Assembly (NCBI RefSeq): GCF_003967075.1
Contig: NZ_AP018664.1
Span: forward strand, 1,426,001 to 1,490,000
Reading direction: 5' to 3'
Length of the DNA: 64,000 nucleotides
Origin: Sphingobium amiense
GTDB lineage: Bacteria; Pseudomonadota; Alphaproteobacteria; Sphingomonadales; Sphingomonadaceae
Shown: piece after piece, positions 10,266 to 20,163 of the stretch
Layout: each line of letters begins with the position of its first letter
How positions within the stretch are numbered: the first letter of the stretch is position 1
Notes under the pieces: generated by a model
Seen by the model: the letters and a program-made list of their open reading frames with translations, nothing else
Told to the model about the DNA's origin: nothing
The model's database searches: none
Translations under genes and position numbers: made by a program

Positions 10266-11816
10266 TCAGGCGACGTCGAGGGTCGCCTGACCGCGCGGCA
10301 CCGTCAGCGTCGCGCGCGTGCTGATTGCGCCGCCGGGCGTGGACACCTGATCCATGACGCGTACTTTCGTGGTCCATGCATCGGGCGTCACTTCGCAGGT
10401 GAGATAGCCGCGCTGGTCGTTCAGGAATTTGAGCTGCGGATTGTTGCGGACCATGATGTCGCTGCCCGCGCGCAGGTCCGATCCGTCGCCGCCCGAGGAG
10501 ATGGAGGTGGACACGAACTCCACCGCCACCGGCTTGCCCTCGCTTTCCAGCAGCCCCGCGAAATTCTGATGCTCGTCGCCGGTCAGCACGACGACATTGT
10601 CGAGGCCGCGCATCTTCGCCAGCAGCCGCCTGCGGGGCGCCTCATAGGCTGCCCAGCTATCGAGATTGTATATCTTCTCCTTCTCGTCGGCGGAGCGGCG
10701 GCGGTCGAGCGACATCATCATCACCTGCTGCGCGACGCAGTTCCATTTCGTCTGCCGCCGGGTCAGGTTTCGCACCAGCCAGCTTTCCTCCTCGGGCGAC
10801 ATCACCTGCGCCTTCGGGTCGTCGATCCCGGCGCAATGCGTCTTGAATCCGTCATCGCAGGGCTGGTCGGAGCGGAAGGATCGGGTGTCGAGGAAATCGA
10901 TGGAGAGCAGGTCGCCGAAGCGCGCTTCCCGAAAAGCGTTGGCGATGATGCCGTTGCGGGGCAGCAGGGCGGCGCGCACCGGCATATATTCATACCAGGC
11001 CTGCATCCCGGCCTGACGCCGCAGCCGGAACATGTCAGGCGGCGCGTCCTTCCAGTCGAAATCGCTGACCCAGTTATTCTCGACCTCATGATCGTCGAAG
11101 GTCGGGAACCATGTATGCCGGGCGCGCGCGGCCTGAAGATCGTAATCGCTCAGATATTGCGCATAACGCAGGCGATAGTCGGTCAGGTCGAAACAGTCCT
11201 GCCCGACATGGTGGCGGACCTGGTCCATCGGCAGGCCGTCCTTGTCATAATCGGGCGTGCGCTGCTGATATTCATAGATGAAGTCGCCATAGTGAAAGAC
11301 GAAGGCAAGGTCATCCTCGCGCGCCAGATGGCGGAAGGCCGTGAAGTAGCCATCCTCATAATTCTGGCATCCCGCCACTCCGAATTTGAGCGTGGAAAGG
11401 CTGGCCGCGGGCAAGGGCAGGGTGCGGGCGCGGCCCCGCGTCGACTGGTCGTTCCCGATGGCGAAGCGATACCAGTAGGGGCGGTCGGGTTGCAGTCCCG
11501 TCACCTCAACATGAACGCTGTGCCCCAGCTCCGGCCGGGCCGTCGCTTCGCCCGACGCGACAATCGTCTTGAACCGGTCGTCGCCCGCGACTTCCCATTT
11601 CACCGGCAGCGGCACCATCGGCATTCCGCCATGTGGCTCCATGGGACGGGGGGCGAGTTTGGTCCAGATCACGAAACCGTCGGGCGCGGGGTCGCCGGAC
11701 GTGACGCCGAGCGCGAAGGGATAGCCCGCAAACCATGTCTGCGCCCTCAGGATCGCGGGTGCGGCCAGCGTGGGCGCGACGGTGGCGGTGGTCAGTATCT
11801 GGCGGCGGGTGAACAT
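10266..11816 (-). CDS. phoD: PhoD-type alkaline phosphatase/phosphodiesterase
   Basis: PhoD enzymes are secreted calcium- and iron-dependent phosphatases that release phosphate from mono- and diesters. The 516-residue product starts with a twin-arginine signal (R4-R5, then a hydrophobic stretch ending AAPAILRAQ), so export is folded through Tat. The N-terminal PhoD domain has GVTSGDPAPDGFVIWTKL, and the metallophosphatase part shows HYGDFIYEY, DDHEVENNW and LTGDEHQNF with the metal ligands. Start at the ATG before TRRQIL. It stands alone, divergent from nothing close; no Pho box was identified by eye. Confidence 0.93.
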   Translation of the reverse strand: MFTRRQILTTATVAPTLAAPAILRAQTWFAGYPFALGVTSGDPAPDGFVIWTKLAPRPMEPHGGMPMVPLPVKWEVAGDDRFKTIVASGEATARPELGHSVHVEVTGLQPDRPYWYRFAIGNDQSTRGRARTLPLPAASLSTLKFGVAGCQNYEDGYFTAFRHLAREDDLAFVFHYGDFIYEYQQRTPDYDKDGLPMDQVRHHVGQDCFDLTDYRLRYAQYLSDYDLQAARARHTWFPTFDDHEVENNWVSDFDWKDAPPDMFRLRRQAGMQAWYEYMPVRAALLPRNGIIANAFREARFGDLLSIDFLDTRSFRSDQPCDDGFKTHCAGIDDPKAQVMSPEEESWLVRNLTRRQTKWNCVAQQVMMMSLDRRRSADEKEKIYNLDSWAAYEAPRRRLLAKMRGLDNVVVLTGDEHQNFAGLLESEGKPVAVEFVSTSISSGGDGSDLRAGSDIMVRNNPQLKFLNDQRGYLTCEVTPDAWTTKVRVMDQVSTPGGAISTRATLTVPRGQATLDVA

Positions 11817-11896
11817 CGGGCGACCTTTTTCGGATTCGATGACATGGACCTTAGCCCGCTGCCCTAGTCGCGCAATATGACAGGACAAGGTGCGCC

Positions 11897-12418
11897 CTAA
11901 GCCGCCCATTGGCGTAGCGCGGCCCATGCTTCCGCCTTCTTTTCGCGGGACAGGCTGGCATAGGCGCCGCTGGAGGAGGGGAGGTCGATGAGCGTCAGGC
12001 CGGGCCGGTCGCCCAATTGCCTGCGCCCGTGCGCCGCCGCTGTCTTTCCGTTGAACGCGACGGCCCGCAACGCCGGAAGCCGCTCGACGAACCGCCCCAG
12101 ATCGCGCAGTTCTTCGCCCCGGATGCTGCTGTCGAGGCTGCCTTCGCGTTCCGCGCTCTCGATCACGTCCCACAGGCCCACGCCCCGTGCGCGGAGCCGC
12201 TTCAGGCGCATGGCGTAGGGCATGGCGCGCAGGTCTTCCTCCAGCACGCCGCCCAGCAGATGCCAGAAGGCATTGCCCCGATGGGCATAATATTCGCCCT
12301 GCCGGATCGACGCTTCCCCCGGCAGGCTGCCGAGGATCAGCAGGCGGGTATCGGCATCGACACTGGGCGGGAAGGCGGCCTTGCGCTGCGCAGGCATCTG
12401 GCCGGGCCGCAGCGCCAT
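11897..12418 (-). CDS. DNA-deoxyinosine glycosylase (UDG superfamily)
   Basis: The 173-residue protein belongs to the uracil-DNA glycosylase superfamily branch that removes hypoxanthine from DNA. It shows LILGSLPGEASI followed by QGEYYAHRGNAFWHLLG, the family signature with an Asn in motif A, and a distal block ending DLPSSSGAYASLS. These enzymes work in base excision repair after adenine deamination. Size is normal. It ends only 80 bases from phoD and starts 4 bases after the ychF stop, so it probably belongs to a ychF transcript. Confidence 0.88.
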   Translation of the reverse strand: MALRPGQMPAQRKAAFPPSVDADTRLLILGSLPGEASIRQGEYYAHRGNAFWHLLGGVLEEDLRAMPYAMRLKRLRARGVGLWDVIESAEREGSLDSSIRGEELRDLGRFVERLPALRAVAFNGKTAAAHGRRQLGDRPGLTLIDLPSSSGAYASLSREKKAEAWAALRQWAA

Positions 12419-12422
12419 GATG

Positions 12423-13523
12423 TCAGACGTTGAACCGGAACAGCATGATGTCGCCGTCCTGCGTCACATAGTCCTTGCCTTCGGACCGCCACTTGCCCGC
12501 TTCCTTGGCTCCTGCTTCGCCGTTGAACTGGACATAATCGCCATAGGCCATGGTTTCGGCGCGGATGAAGCCCTTCTCGAAATCGGAGTGGATGGCGCCG
12601 GCGGCCTGCGGCGCCTTGCTGCCCTTCGCCACGGTCCAGGCGCGTGCTTCCTTCGGTCCCACGGTGAAGAAGGTGATGAGGCCCAGCAGTTCATAGCCCG
12701 CGCGGATGATGCGGGCGAGACCGGCTTCGGAAAGGCCGAGCGCTTCGAGATATTCGGCGCGCTCCTCGACCGGCATGGTGACGAGTTCGGCCTCGATCGC
12801 GGCGGACACGATCACCGCCTTCGCGCCTTCCGCCGCCGCTTTCTCGAACACGCGCGCGCTATGGGCATTGCCCTCCGCCGCCGCTTCCTCCTCGACATTG
12901 CAGACATAGAGGACGGGCTTGGCGGTCAGAAGCTGGGCCTGCGAGAAGATGCGTTCTTCCTCTACGTCCTTCGGCTGCGTGAGGCGGGCGGGCTTGCCGT
13001 CGCGCAGCAGGTCGAGCGCCTGCCCGAGTACGGACGCCGCCGCCTTGGCATCCTTGTCGCCCTGCGCCGCTTTCTTGGCGAAGGCGGGCACGCGCTTTTC
13101 GAGGCTTTCGAGATCGGCGAGCATCAGTTCGGTCTCGACCGTCTCGGCGTCGGCGATGGGATCGACCTTGCCCTCGACATGGGTGATGTCATCGTCCTCG
13201 AAGCAGCGCAGGACGTGCACGATGGCGTCCACCTCGCGAATGTTGGCGAGGAACTGGTTGCCAAGGCCTTCGCCCTTCGACGCGCCGCGCACGAGGCCCG
13301 CAATGTCGACGAAGCTCAACTGCGTCTCTATGATCTTGGCCGATCCGCCGATTTTCGCGATCACCTGAAGCCGCTCGTCAGGCACCGCGACGCGGCCCTC
13401 GTTCGGCTCGATGGTGCAGAAGGGATAGTTCGCCGCCTGCGCCGCCTGCGTTTCGGTGAGCGCATTGAACAGGGTGGACTTGCCCACATTGGGAAGGCCG
13501 ACGATACCGCAACGAAAACCCAT
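12423..13523 (-). CDS. ychF: Ribosome-associated ATPase YchF (Obg family)
   Basis: YchF is an OLA1-type P-loop NTPase that prefers ATP and binds ribosomes. The 366-residue protein has the G1 loop GLPNVGKS at residues 9-16, the switch segment NYPFCTIEPNEG, the G3 motif VDIAGLVRGAS, and a C-terminal TGS-like domain containing FTVGPKEARAW and the closing GDIMLFRFNV. Length is typical. It lies upstream of the deoxyinosine glycosylase gene on the same strand. Confidence 0.97.
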   Translation of the reverse strand: MGFRCGIVGLPNVGKSTLFNALTETQAAQAANYPFCTIEPNEGRVAVPDERLQVIAKIGGSAKIIETQLSFVDIAGLVRGASKGEGLGNQFLANIREVDAIVHVLRCFEDDDITHVEGKVDPIADAETVETELMLADLESLEKRVPAFAKKAAQGDKDAKAAASVLGQALDLLRDGKPARLTQPKDVEEERIFSQAQLLTAKPVLYVCNVEEEAAAEGNAHSARVFEKAAAEGAKAVIVSAAIEAELVTMPVEERAEYLEALGLSEAGLARIIRAGYELLGLITFFTVGPKEARAWTVAKGSKAPQAAGAIHSDFEKGFIRAETMAYGDYVQFNGEAGAKEAGKWRSEGKDYVTQDGDIMLFRFNV

Positions 13524-13689
13524 CTGATTGCCTTATACGAACGAAAATGACCGGATGCCGCGCCGATAGCGCTTCGCCGCGCGAAAGGCCAGCCTTGGTC
13601 ATGCAGGTCAGGGCGCGTGCGGTGTAGGACAAAAGGCGCAATTGCATTTCCGCTCCTCCACACGACATGGGGGCGGCACAGGAGCGAAC

Positions 13690-14133
13690 ATGACCGATCA
13701 GGGCGAAACATGGTGGACCGATGGCGCGGGCAGGCGCTGGAAGAAGCGCCCGCCGCATGAAACCGGCGTTCTCGGGCGCTGCCCGCGCTGCGGAGAGGGG
13801 CATATCTTCCGCGGCTTCCTGGCCGTGCGCGACCATTGCGAGGTGTGCGGCCTCGACTACAGCTTCGCCGATCCGGCGGACGGTCCGGCCGTGTTCGTCC
13901 AGCTTTTCGCCTGCGTGCCGGGCGTCATCTTCATCCTGATGCTGGAGATATTGGCGCGCCCGCCGCTCTGGGTGCATATCGTCGTCGGCGTACCGGTGCT
14001 GCTCCTCACCACCATCCTGCCGCTGCGCCCGATCAAGGGGTGGCTGGTCGCCGCGCAGTTCACCACGCGCGCGCAGGAAGCCGGGACGAGCGCTCTCTGG
14101 AAGCAACTCCATGGGGACGGACGGCCCGACTAG
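13690..14133 (+). CDS. DUF983 family membrane protein
   Basis: The 147-residue product has an N-terminal zinc-ribbon-like pair, GRCPRCGEGHIF and HCEVCGLDY, followed by two membrane helices in the second half (around FACVPGVIFILMLEIL and VGVPVLLLTTILPL). This arrangement is the DUF983 family, common in alphaproteobacteria and of unknown function; in some species it lies near cytochrome oxidase assembly genes, which is not the case here. The ATG at 13690 is chosen because the homology begins right there. It is convergent with aguB. Confidence 0.88.
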   Translation: MTDQGETWWTDGAGRRWKKRPPHETGVLGRCPRCGEGHIFRGFLAVRDHCEVCGLDYSFADPADGPAVFVQLFACVPGVIFILMLEILARPPLWVHIVVGVPVLLLTTILPLRPIKGWLVAAQFTTRAQEAGTSALWKQLHGDGRPD

Positions 14134-14145
14134 CCGCCCTGCCGC

Positions 14146-14994
14146 TCAGATATCCTGCGCGATGCGGGCGTAAAGCTCCGGGCGGCGATCACGGAAAAAG
14201 CCCATGCCCGCGCGATGCGTCTTCGCCTTCGCCAGATCCAGCGTCGCAACCAGCGCGCCATTATCCTTCGCGTCCGCTTCCGCGAGGAAATCGCCCCATT
14301 CGTCGCTGATGAAGCTGTGGCCGTAGAATTTCTGGCCGTCTTCCTCCCCGATGCGGTTGGCGGCGATCACGGGCATGCAGTTGCTGACCGCATGGCCAAT
14401 CATCGCGCGCCGCCACATGCGGCTGGTGTCGAGGTCCGCGTCATAGGGTTCGGAGCCGATGGCGGTCGGGTAAAGGAGCATTTCCGCGCCCATCAGCGCC
14501 ATGACACGCGCGCTTTCAGGATACCACTGGTCCCAGCAGATGCCGACGCCGATGGTGCCGTAGCGGGTGCTCCACACCCTGAACCCCGTATTGCCGGGGC
14601 GGAAATAATATTTCTCCTCATAACCCGGCCCGTCCGGAATATGGCTCTTGCGATAGACGCCCATCACTTCGCCCTCATCGTCGATCATGGCGAGCGAATT
14701 ATAATAATGATGCCCGTCCCGCTCGAAAAAGCTGGTCGGGATGTAAACGCCCAGTTCCTTCGCCAGCTTGCGCATTTCCTGCACTGCAGGATGGCTGTCG
14801 GTCGGCTGGGCGGTGGCGAAGAGCGCCTCGTCCTCCACCCGGCAGAAATACGGCCCTTCGAACAGTTCGGGCGGCAGGATGATCTTCGCACCGCGTATCG
14901 CCGCCTTGCGCACATGCCCCGCCACCATGGCGATATTGTCGCCCATATCGTCCGAAAAGGCGAGCTGGAGGGCGGCGACTGTAACCTTGGTCAT
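14146..14994 (-). CDS. aguB: N-carbamoylputrescine amidase
   Basis: This nitrilase-superfamily enzyme converts N-carbamoylputrescine to putrescine, CO2 and ammonia, the last step of the agmatine route. The catalytic triad is visible: E43 in ILPPELFEGPYF, K116 in YRKSHIPDG and C153 in GICWDQWYPE. The ATG at 14994 is preferred over a TTG five codons upstream because it matches the family N terminus. It lies 17 bases behind the aguA stop, so the two pathway enzymes are made from one transcript. Confidence 0.95.
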   Translation of the reverse strand: MTKVTVAALQLAFSDDMGDNIAMVAGHVRKAAIRGAKIILPPELFEGPYFCRVEDEALFATAQPTDSHPAVQEMRKLAKELGVYIPTSFFERDGHHYYNSLAMIDDEGEVMGVYRKSHIPDGPGYEEKYYFRPGNTGFRVWSTRYGTIGVGICWDQWYPESARVMALMGAEMLLYPTAIGSEPYDADLDTSRMWRRAMIGHAVSNCMPVIAANRIGEEDGQKFYGHSFISDEWGDFLAEADAKDNGALVATLDLAKAKTHRAGMGFFRDRRPELYARIAQDI

Positions 14995-15011
14995 TCTCGA
15001 TTCCGGCAATG

Positions 15012-15998
15012 TCAGAGGGAGGGCATCTGCTGGCTGCAGCAGTGGAAGCTGCCGCCGCCCGACAATATGGCGTCGCTGCGCAGCCCGACAATATCCCGCC
15101 CAGGGAAGAAGGGACGCAAGGCGTCGAGCGCCGCCTGGTCGTTGGGCCGGCCATAGACGGGGACGACGACGGCCGCATTGCCGACGTAGAAATTCATGTA
15201 GCTGGCCGGGATCGGGTCGCCATCCACCATGACGAGGCCGGGGGAGGGCATGTCCACCACCTCGATCCCGTGCGCCTTCGCGCGGGCGCGGGCGTCGGCG
15301 TAGATGGCGGCGTTGGGATCGTCGTCGGCGGTCGCGACGGGCAGCGCCAGTTTCCCCGGCGCGACGAAGCGGGCGAGGTTGTCGACATGGCCGTCCGTAT
15401 GGTCATTGAGCAGTCCGTCGCCCAGCCACAGCATGTCCGACAGGCCAAGCGACCCGGCAAGCAGCGTCTCGATCTTGCCACGATCCAGATCCGGGTTGCG
15501 ATTGGGATTGAGCAGGCATTGTTCGGTCGTCACGAACAGGCCCGTGCCATCGGTATCGACCGCCCCGCCTTCGAACACCCAATGCTGGGTCTGCGTGGGA
15601 AAGCCGGTGCCTGCGGCAAGCCTCGCCCCAATGTCCTCGTCGCCCGGCATCCGGTATTTGCCGCCCCAGCCGTTAAAGCCGAAATCGACCAAGGCCCGCC
15701 CTCCCACGCCGTTCAGCACGGCGATGGGCGCGGTGTCGCGCAGCCAGACGTCGCCCAGATGTGCGACAACGATGTGGACAGCTTCATCGACCATCGCCCG
15801 CGCCGCCGCGGCGTCCGCTTCATTGTCCACGACCAGCCGCACCTCCTCGCCCTTGCCCCCGGCGTGGAGCGCATTGGCGAAGGCGGCGATCTGCTGGCGG
15901 GCGGCGTCGAACGCGCCCGGCCATTCGTCCGCATTGGTGGGAAAGCCGATCCAGGTCCAGTCGTGCGGCGCCCATTCGGCGGGCATGCGGAATGTCAT
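15012..15998 (-). CDS. aguA: Agmatine deiminase
   Basis: Agmatine deiminase hydrolyses agmatine to N-carbamoylputrescine and ammonia. The 328-residue product has the pentein-fold motifs DVWLRDTAP, WVFEGGAVDTDG and NDHTDGHVDN, and the catalytic Cys in GGGSFHCC near the C terminus (C320). The motif has Cys-Ser after the nucleophile where many relatives have Ile-Thr, a mild variation. The ATG at 15998 gives the expected family start; the open frame continues upstream without support. Followed by aguB. Confidence 0.95.
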   Translation of the reverse strand: MTFRMPAEWAPHDWTWIGFPTNADEWPGAFDAARQQIAAFANALHAGGKGEEVRLVVDNEADAAAARAMVDEAVHIVVAHLGDVWLRDTAPIAVLNGVGGRALVDFGFNGWGGKYRMPGDEDIGARLAAGTGFPTQTQHWVFEGGAVDTDGTGLFVTTEQCLLNPNRNPDLDRGKIETLLAGSLGLSDMLWLGDGLLNDHTDGHVDNLARFVAPGKLALPVATADDDPNAAIYADARARAKAHGIEVVDMPSPGLVMVDGDPIPASYMNFYVGNAAVVVPVYGRPNDQAALDALRPFFPGRDIVGLRSDAILSGGGSFHCCSQQMPSL

Positions 15999-16078
15999 CG
16001 GAACGGCCTTTACACGAGGAAGCAGGGTGCCGCTCCCCCTAGCAGCCGTCCGCCGCAAAGGGGAGCGTCTTTCGCCGC

Positions 16079-17752
16079 TTATTTGCCTGCGCGATCCTTG
16101 TCGCGGATCGCGCGAAATTCGTCACCCGGCATCCAGTTGGGCCAGTCTTTCGTGGTCGCGAGATCGCGGCCGACCGCATAATAGAGTTTCAGGTCGGCGA
16201 GCACGCCATTCCAGTCCCAGTTGGGATCATATTCGTCCTTCGGCCCGTGATAGCGTTTTTTGGTATAATCTTCCGCCGCGGCCATGCCCGCCGCCGTGCC
16301 GCCCTTCACCAGATCCTCGCCGCCTTCGAAATAGAGCATCGGCAGGCCGTGCTTGGCGAAGCTGAAATGGTCGGAGCGGTAGTAGAAGCCCTTTTCCGGC
16401 GTCGGCTCGTCGCTCGCCACGCGGCCCTGCGCTTTCAGCGCGCGGTTGAGATAGGCGTCGAGCTGCGACTTGCCCTTGCCGATGACGACGACATTCTTCG
16501 CCAGCCCCGCAACGCTGAGCGCATCCATGTTGACGCCGCCCACCGTCTGACGGAACGGGAAGACCGGATGTTCGCCATAATAAGCGGAACCCAGCAGCCC
16601 CGATTCCTCGCCCGTGACGGCCAGAAACACCTGACTGCGGTCGGTCGGCCCGGCCTTCACATTGGCCTGCGCCAGAGCGACCAGCGCGGCGGTGCCGGTG
16701 GCGTTGTCCACCGCGCCGTTGCAGATGTCGTCACCGTCGGGCGCAGCCTCGCAATGGCCCAGATGGTCCCAGTGCGCACTGTAGAGCACATATTCGTTCG
16801 GGCGCGCCTTGCCGGGCAGCAGGGCCACGACATTCTTGCTCTTATGCTTGCGCAGCGCATTGTCGAACGAGACGTTCGCCTTCACGCCGGTCAGCGGCAC
16901 AGCCCTGAAGCCCTTGCGCTTGGCTGCCGCCATCTGCTCGTCGAGATTGAGACCTGCGCTGGCGAAGAGGGCGGCGGCCTTGTCCTTCTGCACCCATCCG
17001 ATCGCGGCGGACTGACCGGCGTTGCCGTCAGCGCTGTCGGCGACCTGCTGTGCGCCGGTCCAGCTCGATTGCACCACGTTCCAGCCATAGGCGGCGGGAA
17101 CCGTGTCATGGACGATGATCGCGGCCGCGGCGCCTTGTCGCGCGGCTTCCTCATATTTGTAGGTCCAGCGGCCATAATAGGTCATCGCCCGGCCGTTGAA
17201 CGGGCCGGTCAGACCCTTTGTCTCATAGTCGGGATCATTGACGAGGATGATGACCGTCTTCCCCTTCACGTCCAGCCCGGCATAGTCGTTCCAGCCCTTT
17301 TCCGGCGCGTTGATCCCGTAGCCGACGAAGACGACAGGGCTGTCCTTCACCTCGACGCGGGGCTGGGTGGTGCGGTATGTGCCGATCACCATTTCGGGGC
17401 CATAGACGGCGCTCACCGCGCCCTTTCCGCCGGTGAAGGTCAGAGGCGACACGTTCTTCGCCGTGATCTCGACCAGCGGCACGTCCTGAAACCAGCTCCC
17501 CTTGTTGCCCGGCTTGAGGCCGAGCTTGCGGAACTCCGCCGCGAGGAGGGCCAGCGTCTTTTCCTCGCCCGGCGTGCCGGGCGCGCGACCTTCATAGGCG
17601 TCGGACGACAATTCCTTCACCAGCCGCTTCATGGTGTCGATGGACGGCGCGACGGCGTTCCTTGCGGCCGCGCTTCTGGCCGGAGCGGCCTGAGCGGCGA
17701 AAATCGGGGAAAGGGCGAGGATGGCGGCAATCGCCGCGATGGAACTGCGCAT
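16079..17752 (-). CDS. Secreted M28-family metallopeptidase
   Basis: The 557-residue product starts with a signal peptide (MRSSIAAIAAILALSPIFAAQAA). It contains a PA-type insert domain in the middle and the M28 two-zinc site: SAHWDHLGH, NGAVDNATGTAAL and TGEESGLLGSAYY. Relatives are extracytoplasmic aminopeptidases. The ATG at 17752 has AGAGG 8 bases upstream and is preferred over a GTG three codons earlier. A strong terminator lies between it and rpsD, so it is transcribed on its own. Confidence 0.92.
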   Translation of the reverse strand: MRSSIAAIAAILALSPIFAAQAAPARSAAARNAVAPSIDTMKRLVKELSSDAYEGRAPGTPGEEKTLALLAAEFRKLGLKPGNKGSWFQDVPLVEITAKNVSPLTFTGGKGAVSAVYGPEMVIGTYRTTQPRVEVKDSPVVFVGYGINAPEKGWNDYAGLDVKGKTVIILVNDPDYETKGLTGPFNGRAMTYYGRWTYKYEEAARQGAAAAIIVHDTVPAAYGWNVVQSSWTGAQQVADSADGNAGQSAAIGWVQKDKAAALFASAGLNLDEQMAAAKRKGFRAVPLTGVKANVSFDNALRKHKSKNVVALLPGKARPNEYVLYSAHWDHLGHCEAAPDGDDICNGAVDNATGTAALVALAQANVKAGPTDRSQVFLAVTGEESGLLGSAYYGEHPVFPFRQTVGGVNMDALSVAGLAKNVVVIGKGKSQLDAYLNRALKAQGRVASDEPTPEKGFYYRSDHFSFAKHGLPMLYFEGGEDLVKGGTAAGMAAAEDYTKKRYHGPKDEYDPNWDWNGVLADLKLYYAVGRDLATTKDWPNWMPGDEFRAIRDKDRAGK

Positions 17753-17827
17753 GGGTGGCACCTCTGTTTTACGAATGGGCAGGTGATGCCACTGGCCGGA
17801 ACCGCAAGCAAGATTGTTGCGCGCAAC

Positions 17828-17863
17828 AAAAAGGGCGGCTCCCTTCCGGGGCCGCCCTTTTTT
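17828..17863. terminator. Rho-independent terminator after rpsD
   Basis: A perfect stem GGGCGGC (17833-17839) and GCCGCCC (17851-17857) encloses an 11-base loop, with five A before it and six T after it. Because the flanks are symmetric it can work on both strands; on the minus strand it lies 20 bases beyond the rpsD stop codon. Confidence 0.9.
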
Positions 17864-17882
17864 ATCTCGTGGGTCCGAAGAC

Positions 17883-18497
17883 TTAGCGCGAATAGAATTC
17901 GACGACGAGGTTCGGTTCCATCTTCACCGGGTAGGGCACTTCGTCCAGCGTCGGCACGCGGACATAGGTGACCTTCGCGGTGCCGTCCGGCGACACATAG
18001 TCGGGGATGTCGCGCTCGGGCAGGCTCTGCGCTTCGAGAACCAGCGCCATTTCCTGCGCCTTCTTGCCCAGCGTGATTTCGTCGCCCGGCTTCACGAGGC
18101 GCGAGGCAATGTTGCACTTCACGCCGTTCACATAGATGTGGCCGTGGCTGACGATCTGACGGGCCGACCAGATGGTAGGCGCGAACTTGGCGCGGTAGAC
18201 GACCGCGTCCAGACGACGCTCCAGCAGGCCGATGAGGTTCTGGCCGGTGTCGCCCTTCATGCGGGCGGCCTCGACATAGTTCTTCTTGAACTGCTTTTCG
18301 GTGATGTCGCCGTAATAGCCCTTCAGCTTCTGCTTGGCGCGAAGCTGGATGCCATAGTCGGACATCTTGCCCTTGCGGCGCTGGCCGTGCTGGCCGGGGC
18401 CATATTCACGCTTGTTCACCGGGCTTTTCGGACGACCCCAGATGTTTTCGCCCATCCGGCGGTCGAGCTTGTACTTGGCGCTGGAGCGCTTCGACAT
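17883..18497 (-). CDS. rpsD: 30S ribosomal protein S4
   Basis: S4 binds 16S rRNA early in assembly of the small subunit body. The 204-residue product begins [20 protein letters not shown] and contains the S4 RNA-binding domain, with [18 protein letters not shown] and the loop HGHIYVNG. It stands alone as usual in alphaproteobacteria, not within the alpha operon. The start ATG has TGAGGAAA upstream, and a strong terminator follows the stop. Confidence 0.98.
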   Translation of the reverse strand: MSKRSSAKYKLDRRMGENIWGRPKSPVNKREYGPGQHGQRRKGKMSDYGIQLRAKQKLKGYYGDITEKQFKKNYVEAARMKGDTGQNLIGLLERRLDAVVYRAKFAPTIWSARQIVSHGHIYVNGVKCNIASRLVKPGDEITLGKKAQEMALVLEAQSLPERDIPDYVSPDGTAKVTYVRVPTLDEVPYPVKMEPNLVVEFYSR

Positions 18498-18675
18498 AAA
18501 ATTTTCCTCAATTGCTTCTAACGTTGGTTCCGGTCTCGCCTGTATCCCGTATTTCAGGGGCAGGGCCGCCGCTTCACCGGAGTGCGGAGCCAATTGCGAA
18601 GGCGCGCCTATGAAGAGGGCGGGCGGCGCTGTCAACCCCTCGACAGCGGCGGGCGAGCGGCCTAGCAACGCCCGC

Positions 18676-18972
18676 ATGAACCCCGACAGCTACTCCACCA
18701 TGGCGCAGGTGCGCGCAGGCGTCGACAATCTCGACCGCCAGATCGTCGCCCTGCTGGCCCAGCGCTTCGCCCATATGCGCGCCGCCGCGCGGATCAAGAG
18801 CGATCGCGGTGCGGTGCGCGACGAAGCGCGCAAGGCGGAAGTGATCGCGAACGCCCGCGCCGAAGCGGAAGCCGCGGGCCTGCCGGGCGAGATGATCGCG
18901 GACCTGTGGGATCATCTGGTCGAACTGTCCATCGCCTATGAAATGGACGAGTTCGACCGCACCCGCAGCTAA
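18676..18972 (+). CDS. AroQ-type chorismate mutase
   Basis: Chorismate mutase converts chorismate to prephenate on the way to Phe and Tyr. The 98-residue product is an all-helical AroQ domain with [36 protein letters not shown] and the C-terminal helix. It is a stand-alone single domain, not fused to prephenate dehydratase or dehydrogenase. An in-frame ATG at 18610 would add 22 residues of low complexity; 18676 is chosen by family length. It converges with trmJ, the two stop codons overlapping by 3 bases. Confidence 0.9.
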   Translation: MNPDSYSTMAQVRAGVDNLDRQIVALLAQRFAHMRAAARIKSDRGAVRDEARKAEVIANARAEAEAAGLPGEMIADLWDHLVELSIAYEMDEFDRTRS

Positions 18973-19697
18973 CGCTCGCGCGGGTGGCCGAGCGACGACA
19001 GCACGCCGCGCAGCGTGCGCACTTCCAGATGGTTCCAGCCCGGCTTGGTCAGCAGGTTGCGCAGCGTCCGCCTGGTCGCGGGCGCGCGGTCGGGCGGGAA
19101 GAAATAGCCCGTGCTCTCCAACAGCGCCTCGAACTGGACGATCATGCCTTCCAACTCTTCCTGTGGCGCAGGTTCGCCAAGGTCGGTGACGGTTGGCTGG
19201 ACGAGGCTCGCCTGCTTCGACCATTCATAGGCGCACAGGATCACCGCCTGCGCGAGGTTGAGCGAACCGAAATCGGGATTGATCGGCACCGTCAGGATCT
19301 TGCGGGCGAGCGCGACATCCTCGGTTTCAAGGCCCGACCGCTCCGGCCCGAAGACATAGGCGCTGCGGCCCTGAACAGTGTGAACTTCGCGCGCGGCCTC
19401 CTCCGGCGTCACCACCGGCTTGGTGACGCCCCGCTTGCGCACCGTGGTTGCATAGACATGCGCGCAGTCCGCCACCGCATCGGCCAGCGTATCGAAGACC
19501 TGCGCGCCGTCGAGCACGATGTCCGCGCCCGCAGCCGCCGGGCCTGCATCGGGATTGGGCCAGCCGTCGCGCGGCGACACCAGCCGCATCTCCGTCAGCC
19601 CGAAATTCAGCATCGCCCGCGCCGCCTTGCCGATATTCTCGCCCAGTTGCGGGCGGACGAGCACAATGACGGGGTAGGGCGCCGTCCCCTCACTCAC
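18969..19697 (-). CDS. trmJ: tRNA (cytidine/uridine-2'-O)-methyltransferase TrmJ
   Basis: TrmJ methylates the ribose at position 32 of certain tRNAs using S-adenosylmethionine. The 242-residue product has a SPOUT knot: [20 protein letters not shown] at the start, [11 protein letters not shown] in the middle and [15 protein letters not shown] for cofactor binding. Translation probably starts at a GTG overlapping the last codons of nrdR by 8 bases. It is the last gene of the rpiB-glyA-nrdR-trmJ operon. Confidence 0.93.
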   Translation of the reverse strand: MSEGTAPYPVIVLVRPQLGENIGKAARAMLNFGLTEMRLVSPRDGWPNPDAGPAAAGADIVLDGAQVFDTLADAVADCAHVYATTVRKRGVTKPVVTPEEAAREVHTVQGRSAYVFGPERSGLETEDVALARKILTVPINPDFGSLNLAQAVILCAYEWSKQASLVQPTVTDLGEPAPQEELEGMIVQFEALLESTGYFFPPDRAPATRRTLRNLLTKPGWNHLEVRTLRGVLSSLGHPRER

Positions 19698-20151
19698 GCG
19701 CGACCTCCTGCACGGTCCCCGCGAACTCCTCGAAATCCTTGGCGTCGGTGAAGTCCTTGTAGACGCTGGCGAAGCGGATGTAGGCGACGCTGTCGAGGCG
19801 TTTCAGCCCCTCCATCACCATTTCGCCTATGGAGCGGGCGGGGACTTCGCTTTCGCCGCTGGTTTCGAGCTGGCGCTGGATGCCGGAGATCAGCTTTTCG
19901 AGGCGGCTGGGGTCGATGGGACGCTTGCGGCAGGCGATGCCGATGGAGCGGGCGAGCTTGTCGCGGTCGAACGCTTCCTTCCGTCCCTCGCTCTTCACCA
20001 CCCAGATGTCGCGAAGCTGGATGCGCTCGAACGTGGTGAAGCGCGCGCCGCACGCTTCGCACTGGCGGCGGCGGCGGATGGCGGCGCCATCCTCCGTCGG
20101 CCGGCTGTCCTTGACCTGGCTGTCTTCGTGGGAACAGAAGGGGCAGCGCAT
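19690..20151 (-). CDS. nrdR: Transcriptional repressor NrdR
   Basis: NrdR represses ribonucleotide reductase genes in response to the ATP/dATP ratio. The 153-residue product has an N-terminal zinc ribbon with Cys3, Cys6, Cys31 and Cys34, followed by an ATP-cone domain. Its sites (NrdR boxes) would be upstream of nrd genes that are not in this window. It sits 94 bases after glyA, the gap being filled by a palindromic repeat. glyA-nrdR adjacency is common in alphaproteobacteria. Confidence 0.97.
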   Translation of the reverse strand: MRCPFCSHEDSQVKDSRPTEDGAAIRRRRQCEACGARFTTFERIQLRDIWVVKSEGRKEAFDRDKLARSIGIACRKRPIDPSRLEKLISGIQRQLETSGESEVPARSIGEMVMEGLKRLDSVAYIRFASVYKDFTDAKDFEEFAGTVQEVARE

Positions 20152-20163
20152 TTACGTCATTCT

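Noticed and set aside
17755..17830. Possible riboswitch before the M28 gene
   Set aside because: No conserved core is visible; the only strong fold is the rpsD terminator.
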